From: CAIJXJ01 sp964445115
GTDB lineage: Bacteria > Pseudomonadota > Gammaproteobacteria > Burkholderiales > Methylophilaceae
Reading direction: 5' to 3'
NCBI GenBank assembly: GCA_964445115.1
Contig: CAYUJU010000085.1
Coordinates: 1-5,363 of the forward strand
Length of the DNA stretch: 5,363 bases
Position numbers and translations under genes: made by a program
The notes under the pieces: generated by a model
What the model was told of the DNA's origin: nothing
The model's input: only the letters and a program-made list of their open reading frames with translations
Database searches by the model: none
Shown here: in pieces, positions 1-5,363 of the stretch
Numbering within the stretch: position 1 is the stretch's first letter
Layout of the letters: every line of letters begins with the position of its first letter

Positions 1-615
1 GATATTTTCCATGAAACGGAATTCGGCCTCTTCGAGAACCCCTTCCTCGGTGCCTTGCGCCAGCAGTAACTTGATTTCTTCCTCGGTCATCGACGGTTCG
101 TTTTTCGGCTTGATGCGCAGCAGCCATAACGTGACTTCCGTCGCCAAACTCAGCAGTTTCACTATGGGTAAGGCCAGCAAAGACAAGCCGTGCATGGGGC
201 GCGCAATCAGCGCGGCGATGCGTTCCGGAAAATTCAGCGCCAGGCGCTTAGGCACCAATTCGCCAACAATCAGGGATAAAAAGGTGATCAATAGCACCGT
301 CGCCACCAATGCCAGTTTTTCGGCGTAAGCGGCGAAAAGCGGGAATGACTGCAGCCAGGGTATTAACGGTTCGGCAATGGCTTCTTCGCCCAAGGCGCCG
401 CTGAGAATGCCGATCAAGGTAATTCCCACCTGTATCGTCGAAAGAAAGCGGGTGGGTTGCTCCGCGAGCTCCAATGCCTTGGACGCGCCATGGTTGCCGC
501 GTTCGCCCATTTGTTGCAAGCGAACCTTGCGGGACGAGACGACGGCCATTTCCGACATCGCAAATACGCCGTTCAGGGCAATCAACAATAAAATCAAGCC
601 AAGTTCAAAAGACAT
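1..615 (-). CDS. CNNM/CorC (UPF0053, DUF21) family membrane protein, N-terminal part
   Basis: I translated this by hand from the ATG at 615; the frame stays open for 205 codons to the left edge, so the C-terminal part is missing. The visible part is the CNNM transmembrane domain. It has an N-terminal hydrophobic helix (residues about 3-20) followed by MSEMAVVSSRKVRL, then GITLIGILSGALGE (64-77), hydrophobic stretches at about 101-118 and 140-168, and the family motif VGELVPKRLAL (117-127). The acidic segment MTEEEIKLLLAQGTEEG (176-192) is the usual lead-in to the CBS pair, which with a CorC/HlyC domain would make a protein of roughly 430 residues. The family acts in the inner membrane; members are linked to Mg/Co efflux (CorC, CNNM) or polyamine export (E. 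coli YtfL/PaeA). The substrate cannot be decided here. It resembles YtfL more than CorC, because CorC lacks the membrane domain. The ribosome binding site is weak (GAAGAG about 10 bases upstream). Confidence 0.93.
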   Translation of the reverse strand, partial: MSFELGLILLLIALNGVFAMSEMAVVSSRKVRLQQMGERGNHGASKALELAEQPTRFLSTIQVGITLIGILSGALGEEAIAEPLIPWLQSFPLFAAYAEKLALVATVLLITFLSLIVGELVPKRLALNFPERIAALIARPMHGLSLLALPIVKLLSLATEVTLWLLRIKPKNEPSMTEEEIKLLLAQGTEEGVLEEAEFRFMENI

Positions 616-654
616 GCAATAACCGCTCTTCGCCAAAAAGAAATTCAAAGCCAC

Positions 655-726
655 GGGTACGCACCGCGTACCTTCTGGTTTTCGCCATCATCATGATGGT
701 CTTCTACAGGTACGCGATGCGTACCC
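655..726. repeat. REP-like nested inverted repeat
   Basis: Two 19-base arms, GGGTACGCACCGCGTACCT (655-673) and AGGTACGCGATGCGTACCC (708-726), are inverted copies with a single mismatch (C664 against A717). Each arm is itself a palindrome, GGTACGC-N3-GCGTACC, at 656-672 and 709-725. The 34-base spacer contains a third perfect palindrome, CCATCATCATGATGG (685-699). The element could therefore form one long hairpin or three short ones in tandem. It lies between two minus-strand genes, 77 bases past the permease stop and 39 bases before the CNNM start. Such paired palindromes are typical of REP/BIME elements mobilised by RAYT (TnpA-REP) transposases. A role in ending or stabilising the permease transcript is possible but inferred. 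There is no T-tract typical of an intrinsic terminator. Confidence 0.85.
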
Positions 727-803
727 TACATCTTGTTCGTTTTACCCTGGTAGAGGTAACTTTCATTTGTCGGGGCGATGCCGAGCCTTCATGAGCGTTA
801 GGT

Positions 804-3218
804 TCAATGCCCCAAACTGTCTCTAACCGTCAACCGCGTCGCTTTCATGGCCGGCCAGTAGGAGGCCAGCAAGGCCAGCACCAAGATGATTCCCAGCCAG
901 TAAAACACTGCTTTAAGGTCAAAGGCAAAATCCAATGCCATGCCCAGCATGGTCTTGCCCAGTTGCCGCGCCACCGGCTCCGCGGCCAGATAAGCCAGCG
1001 GCACGCTTAGCGACCAGGCAATGATGCCGTGCAGCATGCCTTCCAGCAAAAACAAGCGAAACACCGCGCCGGACGGTGCGCCAATCGCGCGCAGCACGCC
1101 GATTTCGCGGGTGCGCTGCAAGACGTTGATCGCCAGCGCGCCGGACAAACCGATGCCACCGACCGCCGCAATCATGCAGGCCAACCCGAGCAAGGTGCCC
1201 AGCACCGGATTGAATTGATTGCGGGCGAACTGGCGCTGCTGCCATTTGCTCTGGGTGGTGTACACGTCCAGTTGCATGGCATGGTCTTGAAAGGCTTGTT
1301 TCAACTGGCGCAGATAATCGGCTTCCTCGGCCAAATCGGCCACCGCCGCGTCCAGCAAGACGAAGGAAGCCGCGTCCTTGCGCCTGGTAATGTCGCGCAA
1401 GGTTTCCAGCGGCGCATAGACCGGTTCGACCGTAAAATTGCCGCCGGCCAGCCAGCGGTAAATACCGACCACCCGCCAGCTTTGTTTGACCGGCCCCATG
1501 GCCATATCCAGGCTGTCTCCGACCTGGATGCCATTCAGCGCGGCGGTATCGGCGCTCAGGACCAACACGTTTTGCCCGGCGTCTTCGGCTTGCAGCCAGC
1601 GGCCGGCTTCGATCAACGGTTGGTACAGCGTGGAGGCCGCCGGCAAGGCCAGCAATTGCGCGCCTAGACTCCCCTGTTGCCTTAGCGCAGCGCCGTTTTT
1701 GGACAATTCCATCGGCATGCGCTGCCAGAATTCCAGCGACCGGGTCGCCGGCAACGAACGCACGATGTCGCTGACTTTTTGTTCGGCCTGATCCTGCACG
1801 AAGCCCAGCCTGACCGAAAAGCGGCTTCTGGCCATTTCGTTGTCCAGCGTCAGGCTCAACGAGGCCATCAAACTGCTCAGCGCCAAAAACGTCAGGCCGG
1901 CGATGATCAATACGCTTTGGGTCAACAGCAACCGACCCTTGCGCCGAAACAGATTGCCCAGCGCGGCGGCCTGCAAGGTTGGCAACAAGCGCTCGCCCAG
2001 CCATTCGATGATGCGATCGAAGCGACTGTAACCAAAATCCGCGCCCAGCCCGTAACTGGCGATCGCCACACGCACCGTCATCGCCGAGCCGCGCCAAACC
2101 GGCCCCAAGGCCGCCAATAGCGGCACCAGCAGGCCGCCGAGCAACATATACAGCACGGCGCGCGGCGAAAAAGCGAATCCGCCGCAGGCGATATTGAACA
2201 AACCCAGCAAATGACAGGAACTGTAATAAGCCGCCAGCAGCGCCAGCGGTACGGCCAATAGGATGGCCAGCAACGCCAGCAGCCCGGTTTCGCTCAAATA
2301 CAACATGGCAATGGTCAAGGACGAACCGCCCAGGGCCTTCATGACGCCGATCTGATCGGTTTGCTGGGTGATATGGGCCGAAACGGTATTCATGATCAAT
2401 ACGCTGGCCAATGCCAAGGCCGCCAGCGCCATGATTTGCAGCACGTCGTTGACGCCCGCCAAAAACGGCCGCCCCCAGTGTTTTTCCGGGTCTTGCAGCA
2501 GGGTGGCGTTGACGGCGATGCCTTTGTTGCCAAGCAAGGCGCGAATGTTGGTCGCCACGGTGCGCGCCGCCTCCGCGCTATAAGGCTCATTGACCCGCAC
2601 CAGCAATTGGCGAAAACTGTGAGCTGGCACAGCGAAGCTGGCGGCCGTGGCCATGTCGGTAAAGAAATGCACCTGGCCACCAAATTTGGGCGGCTTGACG
2701 AAGGGATGACGAAGCACGCCCGTAACAGGCAGGGTTTTATTACCGCCGGCGGTCTGGAATTCAATGGTGTCACCGATCCCCAAGCCGGCAAATGTGGCGG
2801 ACAGGTTCTCGATGGCCAGATGATCGCGCGCCGGCCACTCGCCCGCTTGCAGCGCGGTTTTATCGAAACGCTGGTTCGCATAATCCGGACGCACGATCAA
2901 GGTCGCCAAGCGCCATTCGGCCTCGCCGGGCCGGCGAAACTGCACCGTCAGTTGCGTCAGGGTATCGACGCCCGCCACGCCGGGCAAGGATTGGATAGCC
3001 GTCAACAGCTTCAAATCGGCATCGCTGCGCAGCATCAGATTGATATGCGAAGGCGCCGACTGCCGGTGCGCAGCGTCCATTTTGCCGAGTTGCAGATCGA
3101 TCATGCCAAACAACGTGCCGACGCAAAACACGCCAGCGGCGATGCTGATCACGGCCAACAAACTGCGGGATTTGGAAGCCCACAAATCGGCCCAGACTTT
3201 ATGCCAAAGGGTATGCAC
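804..3218 (-). CDS. FtsX/MacB-type ABC transporter permease, 804 residues, two permease modules
   Basis: This is the membrane subunit of a type VII (mechanotransmission) ABC transporter. The predicted topology is 4+4: helix 1 (about 19-40), a large periplasmic domain (41-258), helices 2-4 (about 259-280, 303-332, 354-373), helix 5 (about 431-455), a second periplasmic domain (456-671), and helices 6-8 (about 672-698, 721-745, 770-790). Both FtsX modules carry the expected cytoplasmic turn after their second helix: QIGVMKALGGS (289-299) and REIGVLRAIGA (704-714). The length is normal for the two-module YbbP-like class. I chose the GTG at 3218 because it lies just after the ATPase stop, has AGG five bases upstream, and starts the protein just before helix 1. 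The open frame runs back to 3386, but that part overlaps the ATPase C-terminus and has a biased, non-membrane composition. No in-frame ATG precedes helix 1. The substrate is unknown; family members handle lipoproteins, lipids, peptides or cell-wall signalling. Confidence 0.93.
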   Translation of the reverse strand: MHTLWHKVWADLWASKSRSLLAVISIAAGVFCVGTLFGMIDLQLGKMDAAHRQSAPSHINLMLRSDADLKLLTAIQSLPGVAGVDTLTQLTVQFRRPGEAEWRLATLIVRPDYANQRFDKTALQAGEWPARDHLAIENLSATFAGLGIGDTIEFQTAGGNKTLPVTGVLRHPFVKPPKFGGQVHFFTDMATAASFAVPAHSFRQLLVRVNEPYSAEAARTVATNIRALLGNKGIAVNATLLQDPEKHWGRPFLAGVNDVLQIMALAALALASVLIMNTVSAHITQQTDQIGVMKALGGSSLTIAMLYLSETGLLALLAILLAVPLALLAAYYSSCHLLGLFNIACGGFAFSPRAVLYMLLGGLLVPLLAALGPVWRGSAMTVRVAIASYGLGADFGYSRFDRIIEWLGERLLPTLQAAALGNLFRRKGRLLLTQSVLIIAGLTFLALSSLMASLSLTLDNEMARSRFSVRLGFVQDQAEQKVSDIVRSLPATRSLEFWQRMPMELSKNGAALRQQGSLGAQLLALPAASTLYQPLIEAGRWLQAEDAGQNVLVLSADTAALNGIQVGDSLDMAMGPVKQSWRVVGIYRWLAGGNFTVEPVYAPLETLRDITRRKDAASFVLLDAAVADLAEEADYLRQLKQAFQDHAMQLDVYTTQSKWQQRQFARNQFNPVLGTLLGLACMIAAVGGIGLSGALAINVLQRTREIGVLRAIGAPSGAVFRLFLLEGMLHGIIAWSLSVPLAYLAAEPVARQLGKTMLGMALDFAFDLKAVFYWLGIILVLALLASYWPAMKATRLTVRDSLGH

Positions 3219-3226
3219 ATCAACCT
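3216..3226 (-). promoter_or_regulatory. Ribosome binding site and GTG start of the permease, coupled to the ATPase stop
   Basis: On the minus strand the order is AGG (3226-3224), five bases that contain the ATPase TGA (3222-3220), then GTG (3218-3216). The stop and start are separated by a single base, so ribosomes finishing the ATPase can re-initiate on the permease. An ATG that overlaps the stop (3220-3218) is in another frame and leads to a short unrelated reading, so it is not the start. Confidence 0.6.
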
Positions 3227-3915
3227 GCCCGCGCCGGGGTATCGGCGTGAATGCGGCCGCTGCGGATTTCCAGCTTGCGGCTGGCGGCGTCGGCCAGGTC
3301 TTCGTTGTGCGTGACCATGACCAAGGTTTTGCCCTGATCGCGCAGATGGGCAAACAAATCAAACACCGCGTCGGCGGTGGCGGCATCCAGATTGCCGGTC
3401 GGTTCGTCGGCGACGATCAATGGCGGATCGTTGGCCAGGGCGCGGGCAATGGCCGCCCGTTGCTGCTGTCCGCCGGACACCTGGCTGGGCAGGCGATGGG
3501 CCGCTTCGGCCAGACCCATTCGTTCCAGCAACAGCATCGCCCGTTCCTTGCGCTGGACTTTACCCAATTTGCCAAGAAAATCCATCGGCAGCATGACGTT
3601 TTGCAACAGACTCAAAGCCGGCAACAGTTGAAAGAATTGAAACACGATGCCGATGTTGGCGCCGCGCCAGCGCGTCAATTTTTCATTGCTGAGGGATTGC
3701 AGGGCCGTGTCGTTGACGATGACTTCGCCGCGACTGGGATGATCGATGCCGGTCAACAGGTTCAACAAGGTGGATTTGCCATTGCCGGACGGGCCGACGA
3801 TGGCGACGAACTCGCCCGGAACGATTTCCAGGTCGATGCCGTGCAACACGGTTTGCAACACGCCGGCCTGCGGATAATCTTTGTAAACCTGCTTTAATTC
3901 GATGATCTTGTTCAT
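3220..3915 (-). CDS. ABC transporter ATP-binding protein, LolD/MacB/FtsE type
   Basis: This cytoplasmic ATPase of 231 residues has every expected motif. Counting from the ATG at 3915: Walker A GPSGNGKST (41-49), Q-loop VFQFFQLLP (Q93), signature VSGGQQQR (146-153), Walker B LIVADEPTGNLD (166-177) with catalytic E171, and the switch histidine in VTHNED (H203). The FQFFQLLP stretch and the DEPTGNLD ending are typical of the LolD/MacB/FtsE/YbbA subfamily, which pairs with FtsX-type permeases. The gene immediately downstream is such a permease, so the two form one exporter. An in-frame TTG lies four codons upstream (3927). I prefer the ATG because MNKIIELKQVYKDY aligns with the usual N-terminus, though neither start has a convincing ribosome binding site. 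Walker A has N where S is more common, which should not impair ATP binding. Confidence 0.95.
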   Translation of the reverse strand: MNKIIELKQVYKDYPQAGVLQTVLHGIDLEIVPGEFVAIVGPSGNGKSTLLNLLTGIDHPSRGEVIVNDTALQSLSNEKLTRWRGANIGIVFQFFQLLPALSLLQNVMLPMDFLGKLGKVQRKERAMLLLERMGLAEAAHRLPSQVSGGQQQRAAIARALANDPPLIVADEPTGNLDAATADAVFDLFAHLRDQGKTLVMVTHNEDLADAASRKLEIRSGRIHADTPARAG

Positions 3916-3979
3916 GGCGAACGGCAAATTCAGGTATGTTACACGACGATCATCACGGACTCATCGCAAAAGGCAATTC
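3916..3979. promoter_or_regulatory. Divergent intergenic region between the ABC pair and the ICMT-like gene
   Basis: These 64 bases must hold, or lie next to, the promoters for both the leftward ABC operon and the rightward methyltransferase gene. I see only weak candidates: TATGTT (3935-3940) as a plus-strand -10 and TAACAT (3941-3936) as a minus-strand -10. Neither has a good -35 at 16-18 bases. The two candidates overlap, so the promoters could be mutually exclusive, but the sequence alone does not establish this. Confidence 0.3.
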
Positions 3980-4552
3980 ATGACATCGATACGCATCCTC
4001 TGGCTAGTGCTTTGTTTAGGTTGGATAGGGGCCGAAATCCGTTTGGCGCGCAAAACCAAGGCTCGACAGACTGACATCGTGCATGGCGAAACGCGTTCGC
4101 AAACCTGGTTATGGTGGGGCGCGCTGGCCAGTTTGGGCCTGGCCCTTGGCTTCAAACAGCTGGCCTGGTTGCCGATTCCGATCGATTATTTACCCAGACA
4201 AGCCGTTGCGCTGCTGGTGTTCGCCGCCGGGCTTGGCCTTCGCTATTGGGCCATCAAAACCCTGGGCCAGTTTTTTACCACCCATCCGACCATACAACAC
4301 CAGCATGTCCTGATCAGTTGCGGGCCTTACCGCTGGTTGAGACATCCGGCCTATTCGGGGTTGTTATTGGCGCTTGCCGCGGCGGGCTTGGCAATGGGCG
4401 ATGGGTTGGCGCTTTTTGTGGTGACGGTGCCGGTTTTTTTGACGTTCAACTATCGCATCGGCATCGAAGAACGGCTACTGCAACAAAAGTTTGCCACCGA
4501 GTACCGCGAGTATCGCGACAGCACATGGAAACTGATCCCGTGGCTCTTTTGA
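3980..4552 (+). CDS. Isoprenylcysteine carboxyl methyltransferase (ICMT)-like integral membrane protein
   Basis: The 190-residue protein is hydrophobic, with likely membrane segments at about 3-19, 43-60, 72-90, 123-140 and 143-158. The SAM-binding core of the ICMT/PEMT superfamily is clear: CGPYRWLRHPAYSG (114-127), then EERLLQQKFATEYREYRD (163-180), which matches the family's EE-x-L-x(3)-F-x(2)-Y-x(2)-Y ending. Bacteria generally lack prenylated CAAX proteins, so the methyl acceptor here is unknown; relatives methylate small thiols, lipids or other hydrophobic acceptors. I start at the ATG at 3980, which has AAAAGG at 3968-3973. The frame extends to 3902, but those 26 extra codons are basic, overlap the ATPase start and would precede the first helix. 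The gene stands alone on the plus strand, divergent from the ABC pair and convergent with the small gene to its right. Confidence 0.88.
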   Translation: MTSIRILWLVLCLGWIGAEIRLARKTKARQTDIVHGETRSQTWLWWGALASLGLALGFKQLAWLPIPIDYLPRQAVALLVFAAGLGLRYWAIKTLGQFFTTHPTIQHQHVLISCGPYRWLRHPAYSGLLLALAAAGLAMGDGLALFVVTVPVFLTFNYRIGIEERLLQQKFATEYREYRDSTWKLIPWLF

Positions 4553-4602
4553 AGCCCTATTTCCGTGTTCCACGTGCCGCCACGTCATCAATCGATTATG
4601 CC

Positions 4603-4953
4603 TCAGGCCAAAACCTTGGCGGTTTTAGCTGGAGACGCGTTGGAAAAAGCCTCTAGTGCCTGTTTGGGCTGACCGGTAATCATCGTGACGATTTGACCGA
4701 GTACTTCCTGCGCTTTCTGCCGATCGGGAATTTGAGTTTGATTGCTGGTGCCTTGCACGGTAGAAGTGCTGGCCAATTGTAGCGATTCCCTGGAAAGGGT
4801 GGCGCTATCGCGCGCTACACTGTTGCCGGCGTCGGCATTTTCATCACGCCCGGGCCTGGGTTTTGCGTCGGCAAGATTTTCCGTCCCCGCCGTTCTGGAT
4901 TTTAGGGGCGCCACCTGGCTGGTTACGTTGTTTTTTATGCTGCTGATGTCCAT
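4603..4953 (-). CDS. Small soluble protein of unknown function, 116 residues
   Basis: I do not recognise a named family. The protein starts MDISSIKNNV, continues with a polar, probably disordered region rich in Asp, Asn, Ser, Thr and Arg (about 15-75), and ends in an amphipathic helical segment, QKAQEVLGQIVTMITGQPKQALEAF (79-103, stated by position: first Q79, last F103). There is no signal peptide or membrane helix. DSATLSRESLQLA (49-61) recalls the LS-x-x-A/S-x-x-L segment found in FlgM-like and other small flagellar-associated proteins, and an MDISSI start is reminiscent of the YjfB motility family. Both resemblances are weak, and no flagellar gene is nearby. The gene is real on good evidence: a perfect AGGAGG five bases before the ATG, a plausible promoter upstream, and a protein-like composition. 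Confidence 0.75.
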   Translation of the reverse strand: MDISSIKNNVTSQVAPLKSRTAGTENLADAKPRPGRDENADAGNSVARDSATLSRESLQLASTSTVQGTSNQTQIPDRQKAQEVLGQIVTMITGQPKQALEAFSNASPAKTAKVLA

Positions 4954-4958
4954 TTTCG

Positions 4959-4964
4959 CCTCCT
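4959..4964 (-). promoter_or_regulatory. Strong Shine-Dalgarno site of the 116-residue protein
   Basis: AGGAGG on the minus strand lies five bases upstream of the ATG at 4953. It is the best ribosome binding site in the window and fixes the start of the small gene. Confidence 0.85.
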
Positions 4965-4978
4965 GATTGAGCGAATGA

Positions 4979-5014
4979 CTAGCCGAATGCGGGCTAGCGG
5001 TATGATTCTACCGC
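4979..5014. repeat. Two adjoining palindromes upstream of the 116-residue protein
   Basis: The first palindrome is CTAGCC (4979-4984), a seven-base loop, and GGCTAG (4992-4997). The second is GCGGTA (4997-5002), the loop TGATTC, and TACCGC (5009-5014). They share base 4997 and both arm pairs are perfect. The second encloses the candidate -10 of the leftward promoter. The first would fall at the start of the leftward transcript as a leader hairpin. They may be operator sites, an mRNA-stabilising structure, or both. Confidence 0.6.
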
Positions 5015-5033
5015 ATTTATCGAAATTTGCCAC
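5005..5033 (-). promoter_or_regulatory. Candidate sigma70 promoter of the 116-residue protein
   Basis: On the minus strand, GTGGCA (5033-5028, four of six bases matching TTGACA) and TAGAAT (5010-5005, five of six matching TATAAT) are 17 bases apart. Transcription would start near 4998, giving a leader of about 45 bases. A sigma28 site was considered because of the protein's motility flavour: TAAAGTTT occurs on the minus strand (5083-5076), but no matching GCCGATAA follows it at the right distance. Confidence 0.4.
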
Positions 5034-5067
5034 GGCACAAACCCTTGGGTTAGGTTGATGCAAGCCC

Positions 5068-5084
5068 TTGAAGTTAAACTTTAA
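5068..5084. promoter_or_regulatory. Candidate operator palindrome upstream of queF
   Basis: TTGAAGTTAAACTTTAA is an imperfect palindrome centred on 5076, with seven of eight arm pairs matching. It sits in an AT-rich stretch just upstream of the extended -10 of queF. If transcription begins near 5119, its centre is near -43, a usual place for an activator dimer that overlaps the -35. The binding protein is unknown. Confidence 0.3.
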
Positions 5085-5103
5085 TTTTTTAATTGGCGAT
5101 AGC

Positions 5104-5112
5104 TGATAAAAT
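5104..5112 (+). promoter_or_regulatory. Extended -10 promoter candidate for queF
   Basis: TGATAAAAT fits the extended -10 form (TG, one base, then TAAAAT with five of six consensus bases). No good -35 is seen 16-18 bases upstream; that position (about 5084-5089) is only T-rich. The expected start of transcription is about 5118-5120, leaving a leader of about 58 bases before the queF ATG. Confidence 0.4.
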
Positions 5113-5118
5113 TCCGCC

Positions 5119-5147
5119 CGGCGACAGGTTAAGCCCTGATGCCGCCG
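5119..5147 (+). ncRNA. Possible 5' leader hairpin of queF
   Basis: CGGCG (5119-5123) pairs with CGCCG (5143-5147), and CAGG (5125-5128) pairs with CCTG (5135-5138). There is a six-base apical loop and a small asymmetric internal loop. It would lie at the very 5' end of the queF transcript. It does not match the preQ1 riboswitch classes I know: there is no A-rich tail pairing into a loop and no class I core. It may only stabilise the mRNA. Confidence 0.3.
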
Positions 5148-5176
5148 ACACTGTTTACATTGATTAAAAACGAACA

Positions 5177-5363
5177 ATGACCACGAAACCCAGTTCAGAC
5201 TTGACTACCTTCGAAAACCCAAGACCGGCGCGCGACTTTACCCTCCGTATCGACATTCCGGAATTTACCTGTTTGTGCCCGATGACCGGACAACCCGACT
5301 TCGCCAAACTGATCATCGAATACGTACCGGACAAGCTCTGTGTCGAATTGAAATCGCTGAAGC
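5177..5363 (+). CDS. queF: NADPH-dependent 7-cyano-7-deazaguanine reductase (QueF), N-terminal part
   Basis: QueF reduces the nitrile of preQ0 to the amine of preQ1 with two NADPH in the cytoplasm, the step before tRNA-guanine transglycosylase in queuosine synthesis. The first 62 codons are present and the right edge cuts the gene. The active-site motif CLCPMTGQPDFA (32-43) contains the thioimide-forming cysteine C34 and the general acid D41, spaced as in the Bacillus subtilis enzyme (C55 and D62). VELKSLK (56-62) corresponds to the substrate-binding VESKSLK segment. A catalytic Cys near residue 34 shows the short, single-module type (about 130-150 residues) rather than the double-module E. 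coli type, whose Cys is near residue 190. The start is the ATG at 5177; the ribosome binding site is poor, but no other start precedes the conserved region in frame with better support. Confidence 0.95.
   Translation, partial: MTTKPSSDLTTFENPRPARDFTLRIDIPEFTCLCPMTGQPDFAKLIIEYVPDKLCVELKSLK

Noticed and set aside
655..726. CRISPR-like repeats
   Set aside because: There are only two copies, in inverted orientation, each self-complementary, with a palindromic spacer. This fits a REP-like element rather than an array.
919..2097. Long open frame of 392 codons on the minus strand
   Set aside because: It is in another frame of the permease gene, has low-complexity Arg/Gly/Ala composition and no domain, so it is a shadow produced by GC-biased codon use.
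3219..3386. Upstream extension of the permease reading frame to an ATG at 3386
   Set aside because: The 56 extra codons lie entirely within the ATPase coding sequence. They give a Pro/Trp/Arg-rich peptide unlike any permease N-terminus, and the GTG at 3218 has the expected coupling and spacing.
2361..3897. Long plus-strand open frames opposite the ABC genes (2361-3314 and 3040-3897)
   Set aside because: Both are antisense to well-supported genes, are rich in Gln, His and Arg without recognisable motifs, and follow from the codon bias of the real genes.
3901..3954. Inverted GATGATC (3901-3907) and GATCATC (3948-3954) around the divergent start sites
   Set aside because: Seven-base arms 40 bases apart, one of them inside the ATPase coding sequence, are within chance expectation.
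3902..3979. Upstream extension of the ICMT-like frame
   Set aside because: The extra 26 residues are basic and overlap the ATPase start. The ATG at 3980 has a good ribosome binding site and leads straight into the first helix.
4572..4585. ACGTG-CCGC-CACGT hairpin between the convergent genes
   Set aside because: The stem is only five pairs and there is no T-tract on either strand, so it is not a supportable terminator.
4935..5177. Minus-strand 80-codon frame upstream of the small gene
   Set aside because: It overlaps the promoter, palindromes and ribosome binding site of the small gene, and its Arg/Lys-rich, Cys-scattered product looks random.

Overview
The window looks like chromosomal DNA of a GC-moderate gammaproteobacterium. 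Support comes from a YtfL-like CNNM protein, a LolD/MacB-type ABC pair, a short-type QueF, and a REP-like repeat built on GGTACGC...GCGTACC. From memory, repeats of this kind occur in methanotrophs such as Methylomonas, so a Methylococcales host is my tentative guess; no ribosomal or other phylogenetic marker is present to confirm it. All protein-coding genes look intact except the two cut by the window edges.

Layout, left to right. (1) Positions 1-615, minus strand: the N-terminal 205 residues of a CNNM/CorC-family membrane protein, cut by the left edge. (2) 616-803: a 188-base gap holding a nested palindromic REP-like element (655-726). (3) 804-3218 and 3220-3915, both minus: an ABC exporter made of an ATPase followed, after one intervening base, by an 804-residue FtsX/MacB-type permease with a GTG start. 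(4) 3916-3979: a short divergent intergenic region. (5) 3980-4552, plus: an isoprenylcysteine-methyltransferase-like (ICMT) membrane protein. (6) 4603-4953, minus: a 116-residue soluble protein of unknown function, loosely resembling small motility-associated or FlgM-like proteins, with a strong ribosome binding site. (7) 4954-5176: a divergent regulatory region with two back-to-back palindromes, a candidate sigma70 promoter for the small gene, another palindrome, an extended -10 and a leader hairpin for the next gene. (8) 5177-5363, plus: the first 62 codons of queF, the queuosine-pathway nitrile reductase.

The only clear functional unit is the ABC pair: the ATPase powers the permease, which by family would act on substrates in or next to the outer leaflet of the inner membrane. 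No periplasmic adaptor or outer-membrane partner is encoded in the window. The other genes appear to be independent housekeeping or membrane functions. I did not find a clearly new multi-gene system. The most unusual structures are the nested REP-like element and the palindrome-rich region between the small orphan gene and queF.
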